Assembly: GCF_910596095.1 (NCBI RefSeq)
Contig: NC_056555.1
Span: forward strand, 12,764,001 to 12,828,000
DNA from: Thunnus maccoyii
Lineage: Eukaryota > Chordata > Actinopteri > Scombriformes > Scombridae
Direction: 5' to 3'
Length of the DNA: 64,000 bases
The notes beneath the pieces are model-generated. The model saw nothing but the letters and a program-made list of their open reading frames with translations, made no database searches and was not told the DNA's origin. Positions 40,740 through 54,500 of this stretch are shown piece by piece. The position numbers and the translations under genes are program-made. Position 1 is the first letter of the stretch. Each line of letters starts with the position of its first letter.

Positions 40740-42050
40740 CTTTTATTCAAAAAATATATGATTATCATCAAATTTGATTGATGAGAAGCACTGACTTCTT
40801 AAGATTTCATGTTGCACAGATAGGACACTCAACCAAGAATTCACATAAACATGACACAGAGATAAGGAAAGTATAGGATGGCTTATAGATAACACAGCAG
40901 CCATAAAAGGACTGAACTCAGTGTAGGTCGCAGTTAGAAACTTCTTCATGCTTAAATATTTTGTAAAACATTATTCAGATCATTGTTCAGTATCTGTATA
41001 ACTCAAAGAATCCAATTTATAATGGTCAAACTCGTCAGTGTGACCAACTACAGTATCTTTTAGTAATGACCATGTTTTCATTTGATGCCATTTAAGTTTT
41101 TGAACAAAACCTTTCATCTTTTTCTCAGATTTAACACCAACACATGCTTGCCCTCTCACAGTCTAATGGCAGAGATGAAAGCTTAAGTGGATTTACTCTG
41201 CAAAACAACACAAAGTGTTCAAGTATTGGCCTGCGAGGTAGTGACATGCACCTAAACTAAATTCTGTTTCCTTGGCACACTTTCACACCACCTGGCAGAG
41301 ATGCTGTGATAACCACAGAATCAGTGCCAGTTATTATCAGGTCACTATGATCATTACCTTGAACATCTTGATAAACACCAGTAAATCTCCAGCTTTAGTA
41401 TGATTACACTGGCAAATGCAACATGAGTACCTGATATGACCTTATGTGTTATTTGGGACTGTTTTTTTTCCAAAACAAAATGATATCACTTGAATTGCAG
41501 CAGCACTCTCAATCTTCCCTCTCTCCCCCTCTCTCCCTCTCTCTCTCCCCCTGTCTGTCTGTATTCAGGTCACTTTTAATTGCATAACAGCTCATTCATA
41601 AATCAGCACCACACCTCAGGGGAGGGATGAGGGAAAAGACTCGAGACGGCTGCTGAGATATATAGAAAGTGTCTACACAGGGAGGATTTTGCTGCAGTGT
41701 GAGTACTTGTGTGAGGTCATGTCACGCCATGGTGCAATGTACGTACAGTTAATAGCCTTATTATCATGGCTTTCAGATGGAAAAAGCTTGTATCTATAGA
41801 AAGTCAAGTTGGCATGAGTTGGGAAAGTTTTTTGCAGATTCTGCATTTCCAGTTGTTATGGTTCTGTCCCAGTCTGGCTTTACGTCCCTCCACCAGTTCA
41901 CCAGATGCCCTCAGGCTTTTATGCCTGTTTAAGACTGTACTGAGTGGGAAGAAGGGCAGATAAGAGAGGTTGCAGATTATATTTAAAGACCACTTGAGAA
42001 ACTTGCTTTCTACATTTCCTCTCGTTGGAACTAAGTGCTCAAATGAACTA
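40740..42050. other. Spacer
   Basis: No gene seen. It contains a CT-rich microsatellite-like stretch (ctctctccctctctctctcccc) at about 41515-41560. Confidence 0.35.
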
Positions 42051-42665
42051 CAATACTAGTTATGTTATTCAGAGCTGCAGTTGTCTTTTAGTTCAATTTA
42101 TTTTGTTTATTTTGCTGTTTGCTCCTTGTGCACTTATTTTAGTTGTGTTCATGTGAGCTCTGGGACGGTTTGTGCATGGTTATATTGTGTTTTCTGGGTT
42201 TTTTGGTATTCTGTTTGCTCCGTTTTCCCTTCGGTGTTCTTGTGCTCCATACCTGCCTGTATCAGCCTCATCTGCCCTTCCCTGCTCCCAGTATTTCCCT
42301 CAGCCTATCAGCTCCTTGCCTGTTCTCAGTTTTGTCATCTGTTCCCCATTCCCTCATTAGTTCAGTTTGTATTTAAGTCCTGGTTTTCAGTTCAATGTTA
42401 TTGGACCCTCTGTTCTGTTTGTTTAGTCTTGTTCAGTTTGTTCAGTCGGCTCTGTTTGTGCTGCATTGTTTCAGTTTTGCTTTGACCTGCCAGCTCTGTT
42501 TTTGCATAAGCCATTATGCATAAGCCTTTAATAAAGAAGTTTCTTTAGCCTCCCTCAGCCTGCAGTCTCCTGCATTTGAGTCCACCTGCTCCGTTCCACT
42601 GAACACCAGTAGAGGCTGGACCATGGTCCAACTCTGTTCTACTGTAAAAATCCTACTGTATTACT
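42050..42665 (+). mobile_element. Candidate solo LTR or retroelement 3' end
   Basis: T-rich sequence with a TATA-like gtatttaagtcc at about 42370, an aataaag at about 42530 and a C-rich end 'cctgcatttgagtccacctg'. This series resembles promoter, poly(A) signal and end of teleost LTRs. No second LTR or pol sequence is near and no target duplication was found. The 134-codon frame here is low-complexity. Confidence 0.4.
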
Positions 42666-45640
42666 ACTGTAATTTTAGTTTATCTATATGTTGAAGAGAG
42701 TTACCTTGATTTAGGTTTCATGAGTTCTGTTACCATTTTTATTAAAGGACAGCTGTTTGATATAAGAAATTAATCAATTCATAAAATCTCATTGACTATG
42801 TTTGCAACAACTACTGTAGTCAAGAGAGTCCATAGATTATTATTTTTAAAGACTCAATTTTTAAAATGTAAATGCAAGGTTTTCTGCATTGGTTTAAAGT
42901 GGAGTTGGGCCACCTCACCTGAAATAAAGACCAGACTTATGATCAAACATTAATACACTTTTATGAGATAAAACCTTAACCTCCAGGGACAAAGAGCAGA
43001 GATGAGAAAATACCATATGTTGAATGAATGAGGCTATTATTTGGGCCATTATTCACTGACTGAATTGATCACTACAGAAGATTCTTTAAAATCTGCTAAT
43101 CCTCTGCTTAAATTTCCTTTGGGATTAATAATGTATTTAGATATATCTATGTATCTATCTAGGTAAACAGTTTCTTGGGGGAAACCCTGAGAAGACTTTC
43201 ACAAAATGGAAAAATGACTCCTCTACAGGTTGAGTCATTTCTTTGAACATTGAATCTAACAGCATATAAACAATATGCTTTGTGAGCCCAGAACCAAGTC
43301 CCTGAGGAAACCTGGATATGGAAATGCGACGAGAATAACAACAACAACAAAAAAAATAAGGAATACAAACTGCCAAAAAGAGGCTGAATACAAAAATATG
43401 ATTTAGACGAAATGACCTCAAAAAAGAGGAAGAAGAAAACATTTCAATCAAGAGACCATCATCAGTTCTGCCAACAACACTAAAGCAACTCCAGGAAATA
43501 TATATTAACTGTTATAACTAGAGTGGGTGACAAACAACCATCCCATGGAAAGGGAGGAAAGAAGACAGTGTATGGCACAGCCTAGATAGATTTAAAACAT
43601 GTTATGGAAATGAATTACTTAAATGAAGGTACTGAAGTTCTTTGAGAAATGTAAAATGTAGCACAAAGTCAAGAGGTTGTGATACATAGCACAACAAGCT
43701 ACTCTCAAAATGTGATAACTGTTATTAGTCTTACGAGCCGTTTCTATACAAACCACAGAGCCCAAACTCTTTGTGGTGAAGGAACATGTCACCCAGTGCA
43801 GCGGTGTGGCTCACTGATGTGATTTTAATAGTTTTTCGGACAACAACGGTAGTCTACGGCACAGAGGAATAAGATAAATCAGGCTTTGGATATATATACA
43901 CAGATTTGTGTTTGAACATGCTCTATGCATGAGTCATCAGTCTGTGTTGTCTTGACACACCTGTTGACTGACAGCAAACGGTGTTTTGAAATGAGTTGAT
44001 GGGTTGCTTCATTTGACATCTTACCTTTTCATGGCCCTAAAATGCTTAATAATGTGTATTCTGACAGGCTTGGCTGTTTTTTTCCTGTAACAATAAAGGC
44101 TGGAAATAAAGTAGATGTCACTGTTTGAAGTACAGTCATTCAATTAATGAATTTCCATGCAGTTCATCCAGTGTCATCCACTTCATTTCCTGCCCTTGAA
44201 AACTTCAGTATGTGGGCAAAACAAAACAACCCCTGCCAGAACACAGATTAATGAACTATGTTTTTGAACCACGCCTCCTCTTTTATGAGCTCTGTCTCTA
44301 TAGGCGTGGTGTCTTGTGATGTCTTTGCACTTAAGCCTCTTTTAAAGGACATTGCACAGATATCGTCACTTACCCAGATGTGATAGATTAGGGCATCAAA
44401 AAGGTGTATAATGTGATTTCTCACATTTAGCTATTATTTAATGCTCTAAAACTTCAGAGTAAAGCTTTACAACTTCTCAGTTTATCTCAGTTTAACAGCC
44501 TTTTGTATATAACAATAGTCTTTTCATTTTTGCTCCTCAAAGCAGACCTTTAGTTCCAAGGTTAAGCTCATACGTCAAACTACTTCACTGGGTAGCCTAA
44601 ATGAGCGATTGATGAGAAGGTCACTGCTTTGAATTTCTTGGAAGACTTGCTCAAAAGATTTCCTGGCTTCACTCAAGCTAAAGCTATCTCTGCCCTGCCT
44701 TTGAGCAAGGCACTTACTCCAGCAGTGATGACAGCTGTCAGCTCTCAGGTGTGCGTGTACGTTTGATTTTCCAGGCCTTTCCACAGTCACGTTCGGTGTT
44801 TTAACCCACTCATTTGGGTGAATGACATCTTGCTTGTGTGTGTCATCACTGTGGGGTTTTGTTTCAGACTACTTTCCCACATTCTGGCGAGCACACTGTC
44901 ACCGTCTGGCTTTGTTTATACCCTTTAAAGCCTAATCTTCACATGATTATAGAGTGTCTGTGTTTTTGTTCTCCCTCAAGGAGACAGAGACATCATTGTG
45001 AGAGCAATTTGCCTGAAGGTAGCCTCAACAATCCGAACAGCAGTAGTTAACAGAGTCATTACTGTACATAGTAAAGTCTTCATTCATGAAGCTTTGAATA
45101 TTCAATCTAAAATTTCTAGAGCATCAAAACTGGGACACACTTGTATTATTTTAAATATTAATCTGCCGATAAAAAAACATAATCTGTGACTCCACCCTAT
45201 CTCTCCCTGTCTCACTGATTGCGCTGGGTAACTCATCTCTAAGTGATGTTTACCCATGTTGAGTCTATTTTATGCTCAGCTATCATAATGACAGGCTTTA
45301 ATATGCACCAACAAACCCTCACAACCAAGTTATTGTCATTCCTCCATCCACGGCCTTGAGACCTCTGTTTATTCTGTTATATAAACTGTTAAGAGAGATG
45401 TGGATGTTTTCCAATGTGATCTCTCAGGGCACTGAGTGGAAAAAGGCTGGTGTCTTTCAGACCGTCTTACAATTGCAACTGTATTTAGTACTGACTGTAA
45501 TACTACCATTCATGGCAGGCATAATCTGAGCAGCACTTATGTGATTAAAGTTGCGCTAATCAGTGTTGTTATAGCTTATTAAAAATGGGTCAAATGACTA
45601 AGTGTAATGTGAAAGGTGTCGTGACAAACCCACAGAGCTT
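42666..45640. other. Spacer, no gene seen
   Basis: AT-rich intergenic sequence with short unremarkable open frames. An (aac)n run at about 43337-43352. Confidence 0.35.
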
Positions 45641-45649
45641 TATCACCAA

Positions 45650-46165
45650 CTCAGTTGCTCTCAGTTCAACTGAGCATTTTAGCATCTTAGATCATTGTTT
45701 TGGTTTAACAATCCGTAACTTTGTTGTTTTGGTTCTCATTGATGTTGTTCCTCCAGTTTCAGCAGGCAGATGTTTTCAACAAAAGAGCTGATTAACTGAT
45801 TGTACACAAGTACTAAACTGCACAGACAAAGTGAGGGTCTAGCTGTTGAACATAGTGAAGCAGCTATAGAGCTAAAACTAAAGAGACATTTCCTTCAGGA
45901 GTTGGCGGACACCAAAATAAAGCTAAGAGGAGAGTGAATATGGGGCTACATTCATCAGGTAGCCTGTAAAACGACTCCAAATGAATGCTAATGTTGCTCC
46001 ATGTATTCTCTGTGTAAATAGGCCACTATTTGCCAGCACATTCACTGTATCAACTTTATAAGGGGATGATATGTCAATGTTGTGTTTACGACATGCTGAA
46101 ATTCCACAATAATACACATTATGGATAACTGTCATTTACTGTTTACATTTACTGAGATATAGGGT
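45650..46165 (+). repeat. Dispersed repeat family C, longer copy
   Basis: It shares with 54750-55060 the words 'ttgttttggtt', 'aaacgactcca' (nearly), 'gaatgctaatgttgctccatg' (nearly exact) and 'gtgtaaatagg'. It also contains 'gaagcagctatagagctaaa', a word common in fish repeats. No ends or coding capacity are visible; a DNA-transposon derivative is likely. Confidence 0.6.
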
Positions 46166-46169
46166 TGCC

Positions 46170-49100
46170 AAATTTTGGCTTAACATTAGGCATAACTATC
46201 AAAATTATGTCAGTATAACCCTGTAATTAAGTTATAATTATAGCTAGTTAATGGTAATTTAAACTCTAGCTTGCCAGCATTCATCATTAACTCGTCCTGT
46301 GTGGCTCCAATACATTCAGAGCTAGTAGATAGCTAGAAAGCCAATGTCAACTATGTGTTTCAGAATATTGGGCTAATTATGATGAGGTTAAGTTTAACTT
46401 AAAAATTGAGGTTCAGTAGAGCTAACATTTGGCTCAGGACAAAGTAGAAAGGCTCAAATTCTCTACACTCTCTGTTGCTACCTTGGTGGAGAAACACCTT
46501 TATGGAGGGCATAGATCCACTTGCAGAGGCGTCATCGGCTCTATATTCAACACTGACAGCAGCTCACATCCATCTTGGCAGCCTTGGCCAGCTGTCAGGA
46601 GCTCACTTCATCACTGGATGAGCTCCATCCCATGAAAACATTCACTTCACTGGGAGTACCTACAAACAATTCTCCTATCTCAGCTTGTCATAGTGAATAT
46701 TACTGATGATAAAAAGGAAAGATGAGTTTATTAAAGCTTAATTTCATACTGAAGTGGTCTGATAATGGGGACCTAACAGGAAAACGGATGGCCTAATCTA
46801 AAATTAGAGTTAGCCACTGAATGATTATCCATGAACTAAATTTAGGTGAATAAATGATTCCTCATTGTTGCTATCTTGATCAGAACATTTATATCCTTTG
46901 AGTTAGAAAGCATTTCAGCTTTAGGGCGCTCATTTTCCCCATCTGGCGAGTAGCCATTCCCTCACATGCCTCACATCAAGGCTTGGCGCTGAGGTCAAAG
47001 AAGGGACTTATGGGTGAGCTAATCAGCTCAGGATTTTATATGTGTAATCTGAGTTGGCTGCAAACACTGAGTGGATCACGGGCAAATGAGGAGGCAGATT
47101 AGACTCCATGTGTGAGAGTGTGTCTGTGTAGATGTTACTATACATGTAAACTAGATAGTTAGTGACATATGTATTTATATATTTGTTTGTGTGTTTGTCT
47201 CCGTTACCATGTGTAGTTTGAGCTCATGATGCCGTCATAAAGCAGATGTCCTTGGACTCTCCTGATAAAGTGAGGACAGCGATAGGCAGACGTTCACTTC
47301 TGGCTCCTTCATTCCTCCATCTGTCTCGATGTGAGCCAGGAGAAACTAGATCCCTCTCTTCCCTTCACACTTAGGCTAAAAGGGGACTTCTAAAATGCCC
47401 TCCTTTGCTATGCAAGGAGATGATGATAAACCACCCACTTCAAGTAGCATGATGACAGAAAGATTTATTTTCCTCTTAGGACTGATGCCATGGTGGCATG
47501 ACGCAGCTTCTGTTGTTATATTTGGGGGCAAGATTTGATTTGACGGGATACTTTCTAATTTTAGTCCTATCATATCATATTTAAAGGGCATTACAATCCT
47601 AAAAATACACAAATTTTTAACATGCCTCCATAACCAAGATAACATTGATAGAAACTATGATCCTCTAAAATTGTTCTAACCCTGAAGTAATCCTCTAAAA
47701 TGTTCAGACTGACTTACATAATCTAGTTTTTTCAGTCACTTTTGGACTAACATTACCTCTTAATCCATCAAAAACAGTGTATACGATTAACTGAGTTATA
47801 TATAAAAATTCACGTTATTAATTTCAAGGTTTTTATCATCCATTCTTGATCTTTTTCAAGATTTATTCCCCTCATTCATCTCCAACAACAAGGGTATATG
47901 AGCAACTAAATGAATTATTAGTACCTGTATGTCATTTTAACATGATTACTGTGTTGTTGCAACATTTGTAAATGAGCTGAAATTATCTTTGAAGTAATCA
48001 GATTAGCGTCATGTCAGTGTAAACCTGCTAAAAACAAGCTGATGATGCTGTATGATCTCAGGTAACATGATGACCTTTGTGCTTATTGTATTTCTGTCAG
48101 AATCAGGTGATGACCACTGTCTGTAGTGATTTTCTTCATCAACATTTAGGAATTTCTGGGTTATCTACAAAGTAATTATCTCCACCACTTACATACCAGA
48201 CAAGTGTGTAACCCAGGGGTAGAATATTGGTCAAAGCAGGTATGTTAGGATTAACGTGTGTGGACCCTTTATCATAGTTTGGTTGCTTTAGTCCCATGAC
48301 ACAACTGTGAGCTCATCAGTTAGTTCTGCAATCTGAAAGCCACTCCTAATAAATGAGTGAGAGATTTCATCAACAACAATGAAACAATGACATCTGTTAG
48401 GCTGTGCTTATAGGCACAGTGGTGCTTTGACATTTGCTAATTGGCATACACAACAGAGTACAGCTAATTATTATGATCATTCATTCTGCAGGTATTAATA
48501 AGTCAAACATAGTCAAAAGACTACTCATAAAACAAAATTTTGGACAAATAAAAATGTTGACTTAATGGTGTCGCCAAAGTGACTACAATTCATCCTAGAA
48601 GGGACATGAAAATGTGTACCAAATTTTACGAACATTTCCTTAAAAGCTGGAAATGCCAACCTACTGATGGCGCTAGGGGAAAAGACGGAGGAACACCAAA
48701 GTCAGTATGATTCGTCCTCTGGGGACAAAATTTTAATTAATTGATCAAATTAATTAATTGAACAGTTGTGGAAATATTTCAGTCTGGGCCACAGTGGTGG
48801 ACTGACCAATTAGATTATAGACCAACAATGGCTAAATTTGCATTTACATAAAGGACATTTATCTATCATATGCCTCCTAAATGCATGTGAAGAATCAGCT
48901 GCCTACATATATCTTACAACTATTTAGAGTCAAAGGGAATTATGATACTACATGCATTATAATGTCACAAATTGTCTACTGCAGACTGAAATAAGGCAGT
49001 CAGATAAGATAAAGAATCACTGGCAACAACTGATTATGTTCACAAACAAATGACTCCCTCTTTGACCCACTTTGATCAATCTCATTCTTTGATCAGTCTT

Positions 49101-51430
49101 TGTCTCTGGGAGGTCATTTGGCTTTTAATTTTATGAGGTTGTTAGCCTACTGCATGTGGATTCTCTTCAACCTGCAGGTCAAAGGTGAACTGAGAGAGAG
49201 GTAAGATGTGAAACCAGTATGTGTCATCAACAAATTCTCCCTACTATGTCATCATTAAACTATCATTTGACTATCAATCCCATGTCATTACATAACTGAA
49301 ACAGTGACTAAATACAGCTACTTACAGAGCAGTAAAAGTGACTACAACCGCACCCGTTGAGTGGTTACAGAGGGAAGGGATGGCATTATTCATTCACCTT
49401 TTATTACATGACTTTAACCTGAACCCAGCCATAATATGGGAGTGCCATCAGATACACTTTGAGATTTACTCTAATGTGTTTAGTCAGGGGGAGCAGTTAG
49501 GAGTGGTGTGTATTCAAAGTGACAACTCCCCCACCGACATTGCAACACTGAGACCTCTGACCCTTAGTTACCATAAATCTTAAGTAATTTAGTCAAAATA
49601 CCTTGGAAAATGTGCTTAAATGATTGTGTAAGCACCTCTTCCCTATTTCTTGCACTGATTATGACTGACTCAGAAATTTACCTCAGTTATGATGTAAATG
49701 TATTGAAAGATGGGAGTCGCAGCGCTGATTGATATCCCAACACACTGGGTTTGCTGTAATTATCCCATGCACTATTTTGACAAAACATCTCCAGAGGACT
49801 GCAGATATTCAAAGTAGGCCTATGTGTTTACAGGTAATATTGTAGTACTGCAGTATTAAAAGTTTAGAGCAATTACAGACACTGGGAAGCCTGTAAACAT
49901 AAAAACTTTTTGTAAAGCTTTCATTCAGTGAATAAAGGGAAACAATGTACGCTACATTTCATGTGTTTGTATAACAGGTGGATCTCCCACAAGAAAACTC
50001 CCCTAACAGTGCAATAAAAATGCCATGATCGGCTGTAAACACATGATATTATAACAGGGCTGATTTTATTTGTTGGCCGTGGATGGCATTAATACTCAAT
50101 GGAGCCTGAGGTTTATTAATTTGAGGAAAGGTAAGAGTAATTCAAGGGGCTCCAAGCCTGGTGGGTTATGAATAATGCAGCGTTATTAACATATTTTTTG
50201 GGAGTTTACACTTAGGACTTCAGAACTGGTTCTTTTCATGTCTTATGCTTATTGCTCATGGACATAAAGGGACCTTTCTAGTCCCAGAACGACTTATCTG
50301 TATCCTTTGTTTCTCACTTTTGACAATGAGGGAAAATTTTACACTTCAATATCTGATTTTTTTTAGGTATTTCATTCAAAACTTGAGTTTCATTTTAAAC
50401 CTTTAAATGAGTTTGAAAATAAATGTCCTGATCACATCAGTCAACTCATTAGCTGGCTTTACATTAACGAAGCTTTGAGGATGGACATGGATGATTCACA
50501 TTTGTAAGGACATATTACATAACATTTCTTTTTTGGATGTAAGTCTGTGCTGGCTGCAGAAATATTGGTATTAAAAAAGTGCCAAGATATATTTTCCCAT
50601 GCGTGATAAGAAGCTATGCATCACACCAACACGTCAAATGGATTTGCAAAACAGGGAACTGCCTCGGGGTCCCAGAGGCCTCACAACCCCAGGTTAACTG
50701 TGTTTGTTGGTTAATTCTGTTTGTAAATATGGTAAATATGTGCTACTACAGCACAATCCTCTGATTTTGATGGGTCTTGTTTTATTACCTGATCTTGAGC
50801 TCCTTGGAGAGAATTATTGTGTCGGGATTTGTACTTACTGCAAAATTAACTTGTGTTTACTTACATAACAAAATTACCTGCTGTGTGGGCCCTGCAGCAA
50901 ATTAATTTTGACATCAAGATAATTATAGGTTACTGCCTAATACACAGAATAAACCAAACCAACAACTTTAACATGTCACTACAGGGTTCCAATAATGTTC
51001 CATGTCCTGTCCCAAGCTGGTGGAAATCCGCAGAAATTACGCATTTGTTTATTCTAACTGTTTTGACCAGGATTGTAGCTCCACCTACTGAGAATACCAC
51101 AACCAATGAGCTCATCCCTGCCTCAGAGGAGTGACCTGTATATCTTAAACTCCAGTCTTGCTTGTTCATTGTACTGAGTCAGCGGCCATGCGCAAATGGA
51201 TCCAGAGGAGGGCTGTGCTGTGTAGTCTACATAAGATCACTGCCTGCAGGGCTGCACACATAGCCGATTGGAGATCACAGGCAGCAGCTGGAGCCTTGAC
51301 CTGCATAAATCTTTCACACGCACTGATTTTACGAGGGAAAACATAAATCCACGACAGCCTGACGGGCACCTTGGAGTCTCACCAGCAACCCTCCTCCTCC
51401 TCCTCCTCTTCTAATGACTGACCATCTCGG
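46170..51430. other. Spacer upstream of nudt4
   Basis: No gene or RNA that I can support in about 5 kb. A short repeat-like piece lies at about 48560-48730, with paired words 'gtgactacaattcatcctag' and 'gtcagtatgattcgtcctct', resembling a fish retroposon fragment. The last 300 bp become GC-richer towards the nudt4 first exon. Confidence 0.35.
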
Positions 51431-51437
51431 ACCACGC

Positions 51438-51476
51438 ATGCAGAGAGCAGCAACGATGCGGCGGCTCTGCTGTTAA
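51438..51476 (+). other. Short upstream ORF in the nudt4 5' leader
   Basis: A 12-codon frame begins at an ATG in cgcatgcag and contains a second in-frame ATG. It ends with TAA 64 bp before the nudt4 start, in another frame. It would reduce main-frame translation if the transcript begins upstream, which the sequence does not prove. Confidence 0.35.
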
Positions 51477-51540
51477 CTCGCCCCCATCTTTCTGCTTTTT
51501 TTTGCCGGTTCTATCTTGGAGGAGGCAGAATAAATCAAAC

Positions 51541-54500
51541 ATGAAGCTTAAACCAAACCAGACTAGGACATACGATGGCGAGGGCTTCAAGAAACGAGCA
51601 GCGTGTCTGTGCTTCAAGAATGAGCGTGAAGAGGAGGTAAGAGATCCCGCCATGCATAACTGGACCATATGAGCAACATATAGGGGGGTTGCATATGACT
51701 TTGTGGCCTAGTCACCCCCCCCCCGCCCCCTCCCCCTCTGCACCCAGTCATTCAGCGAGCACAGGGGTGACCGTGAATAAAACAGTCAGTAATCTTTAAT
51801 CATGTTTTGCTTTTTGGCTTCTCCTATTTCTATCAATGCGACTGTTTTGGTTTGTGTTTCCGCGCTGGTGCTGCTGGTGCGCCTTGGGCCATCCAGTTCA
51901 GGCTAGTTTGAGGAGGAAAGAGAAAAAGAGGCTGTTGTCAAGGTAACGTCAGTTAGCAACAAACTACTACCGGCTGTGACTTTCAAAATAAAAACCGCAA
52001 TTAAAGGGTAACTTCGGTATTTTTCAGTCTGGACTCTCTATTCCATCTTTTTGTGTTTAAGTGACTAATGGTTGTGGCTGACAGTTTTTGAAATTGGTCC
52101 AGTATTGAACAAGAGCACTTCAGCCAGCAGCTGCAAAATGGGCTGCAATCATAGACTATAATAAAATATTGACATTTGTGGACTGCCGTTTTGAAGCCTT
52201 GAGTTTATCGATTTGACCGTCGCCATCTTTGCCTTTTGGAGCCAGAAGTGACCATACAGGGACGAGAGGGTGGAGCTGACCCTAGCGCTAGCTGCTAGCT
52301 TGGTTAGTACGGTGTGTTTACAGTCTGTGATTAACTGTGATAATGCTAAGTTTAATGCTAATTTTCGTTAGCGAAAAAGTGGCCTAAAACCATTGAAACT
52401 AAATGTACATACTGGAAAACTGAAAAGCTGACTCATTAGAGGGTCTTTTAGTACAACCAAACACTGAACATGATGACCATTAGAAAGAACGCAGGTTGAA
52501 GGCACTTCCGTATTGACTTCACTTTTGAGACCGAGAGCTACCTGCATGGCTGCAATGTAAATGCTGTTTTTAAATCTCTTCGCAACACATTCTTTAAAAA
52601 AAAAAAAAAAAAAGCGTTTATCTCTATGTGAATTTTATTTTATCTCATTTTATCCATTTATATTTTTATAATTGTTTTGTTGTATTTTTATTTTTTTGCG
52701 TACACTTTTTCATCTCTTAGTGATACACTTTGTAACATTGTTAAGAAAAGTGATTTATAAATATAGTTTTATTATAAACTAAAGCTCTTGTTTTGAAGAC
52801 GAGCGCGTTGTACTTCCGCATAGCTTCCTGTTAGCTTGTATCTCAGACAGAGGGGGCGAGGCGCTCTGTTGCACGTTTCCTTAAATGTCGGGTTTAACAT
52901 CGGCTTGTCTTTAGTGAGGAGACAAGAATACAGTCTGTTACTAGTCATCTGTCAAATGCTGCGCCACTTCACCACATTTCTCACCATAAGCATCCATAAC
53001 CATGTAGCGGTCATTCATGATTATGCTGCATCCCGCCGGCCTTGAGCGACAGCTGCGTAGCAGTTATGTGGATGAGGATTTAAAGGAGCCTTTACCATGT
53101 AAATAATGAATATGAGGTGACAGACATATATTGTTGCTGTGTCTTAGACTTTTCTCAGTGATATTCAATATTAGACCCACTTTGGAGGGGATTTGTGTAC
53201 ATTTCAGAAGTGTTTTCCCACCCTAAACCTAATTAAAAATACAATTATATCAGGATGTTATCATTAGTATCTCAAAGCATTTTCGGATTTTTTTGACACA
53301 GGTTTTGGGTTACTTCATTTTACAGTATATGCAAACAAAATGGAAATGAGAAACACAATGACCCATATCAAAACCTAAATACACACACAAAGACCTTCCT
53401 TTTTCTGTGTGCTGACATGCTAAGAAGGGTGATTACATAGTATTATACTTTATTATCCAAAGAAGAGTATTCATTTTTGTAAGTGTCTCCTTCAAGTTAA
53501 GAAGTTTTCAGCAGTAGTCTACATTAGGGCAGTCTCGAATGCGTTGAGTGACACGATCTCTCCATTTACATAAAATCAATTTTTTGGCAAAAACTATATC
53601 CAGTCACTTCCGATGTTGTGGATCAGGCAGTCTTGGAAAAACCCTTTTTTGTGTCGCAAAATCAAGACTTATCCCTTTTATTGTGGCATATCCTTGCATG
53701 TCTAAATTCATCCCCCTCTTTGTGAATGGCATAAACAAACTATTACACAATATACACTAAAAACATCCCAGTCTGGTATCACTAGACTGGCACAAAAAGC
53801 TTTCCCTGAGCCCTCCAGTGTTTGGCTGTACAACACACAGATCTTGAAGATTTGCACACACATACACACACAAGCGTATCCGCTCACTTACTCATGTGCA
53901 GATGTCATCATGATGCATGAGTTTTAAGTCTAAGGACCATAATGGAGAGCAAAACTCTTTCTGAAAGTCACTATGGCAAGTTCTGAGAAAACTTTTCAGG
54001 CCCTGACAGGCTACTCATGCCATCACAGAGATGGCACTTGTTGAAGTATAGAAAAACAATCTGGAACTCTGATTGGCTAACAATAGCTATTGTCTTCCCA
54101 AAGAAGCCTGAGAAGTTGGGCTTTGTAATATGAATGCTTTCCTTAAACACATACGTATACACACACAATCAGTTCCTAGACGCAGGAGACCCAGTTGCGG
54201 TGAAATAAGAGCTGTACATGCTGCTGGACTGTTTTGTTTTTGAGAGGAAAGGAGAAAGCTGAGCCCTCAGGGTAAGATACTCCATGACTACAATTTCACT
54301 CCCAACAGGGGAAACTAGGAACCTGACAGTGCACAGAGAGCTCAACAGGGCACCTGAGTTAAACAGCATGTGAGTATCTTGAGGCCTGTGTGCCAAGAGA
54401 GCTGCTTTAATTATTTTTATACAGCCTTAAATCAGTGAAAGGCTGTAGAAACCCAAAATTAAAGAAGTGACGCTAGCGTTTCAGTCTAAAAGATTAAAAT

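Noticed and set aside
42081..42485. 134-codon Cys/Phe/Ser-rich frame resembling a membrane protein
   Set aside because: T-rich low-complexity sequence within a probable LTR-like repeat; no homology recognised.
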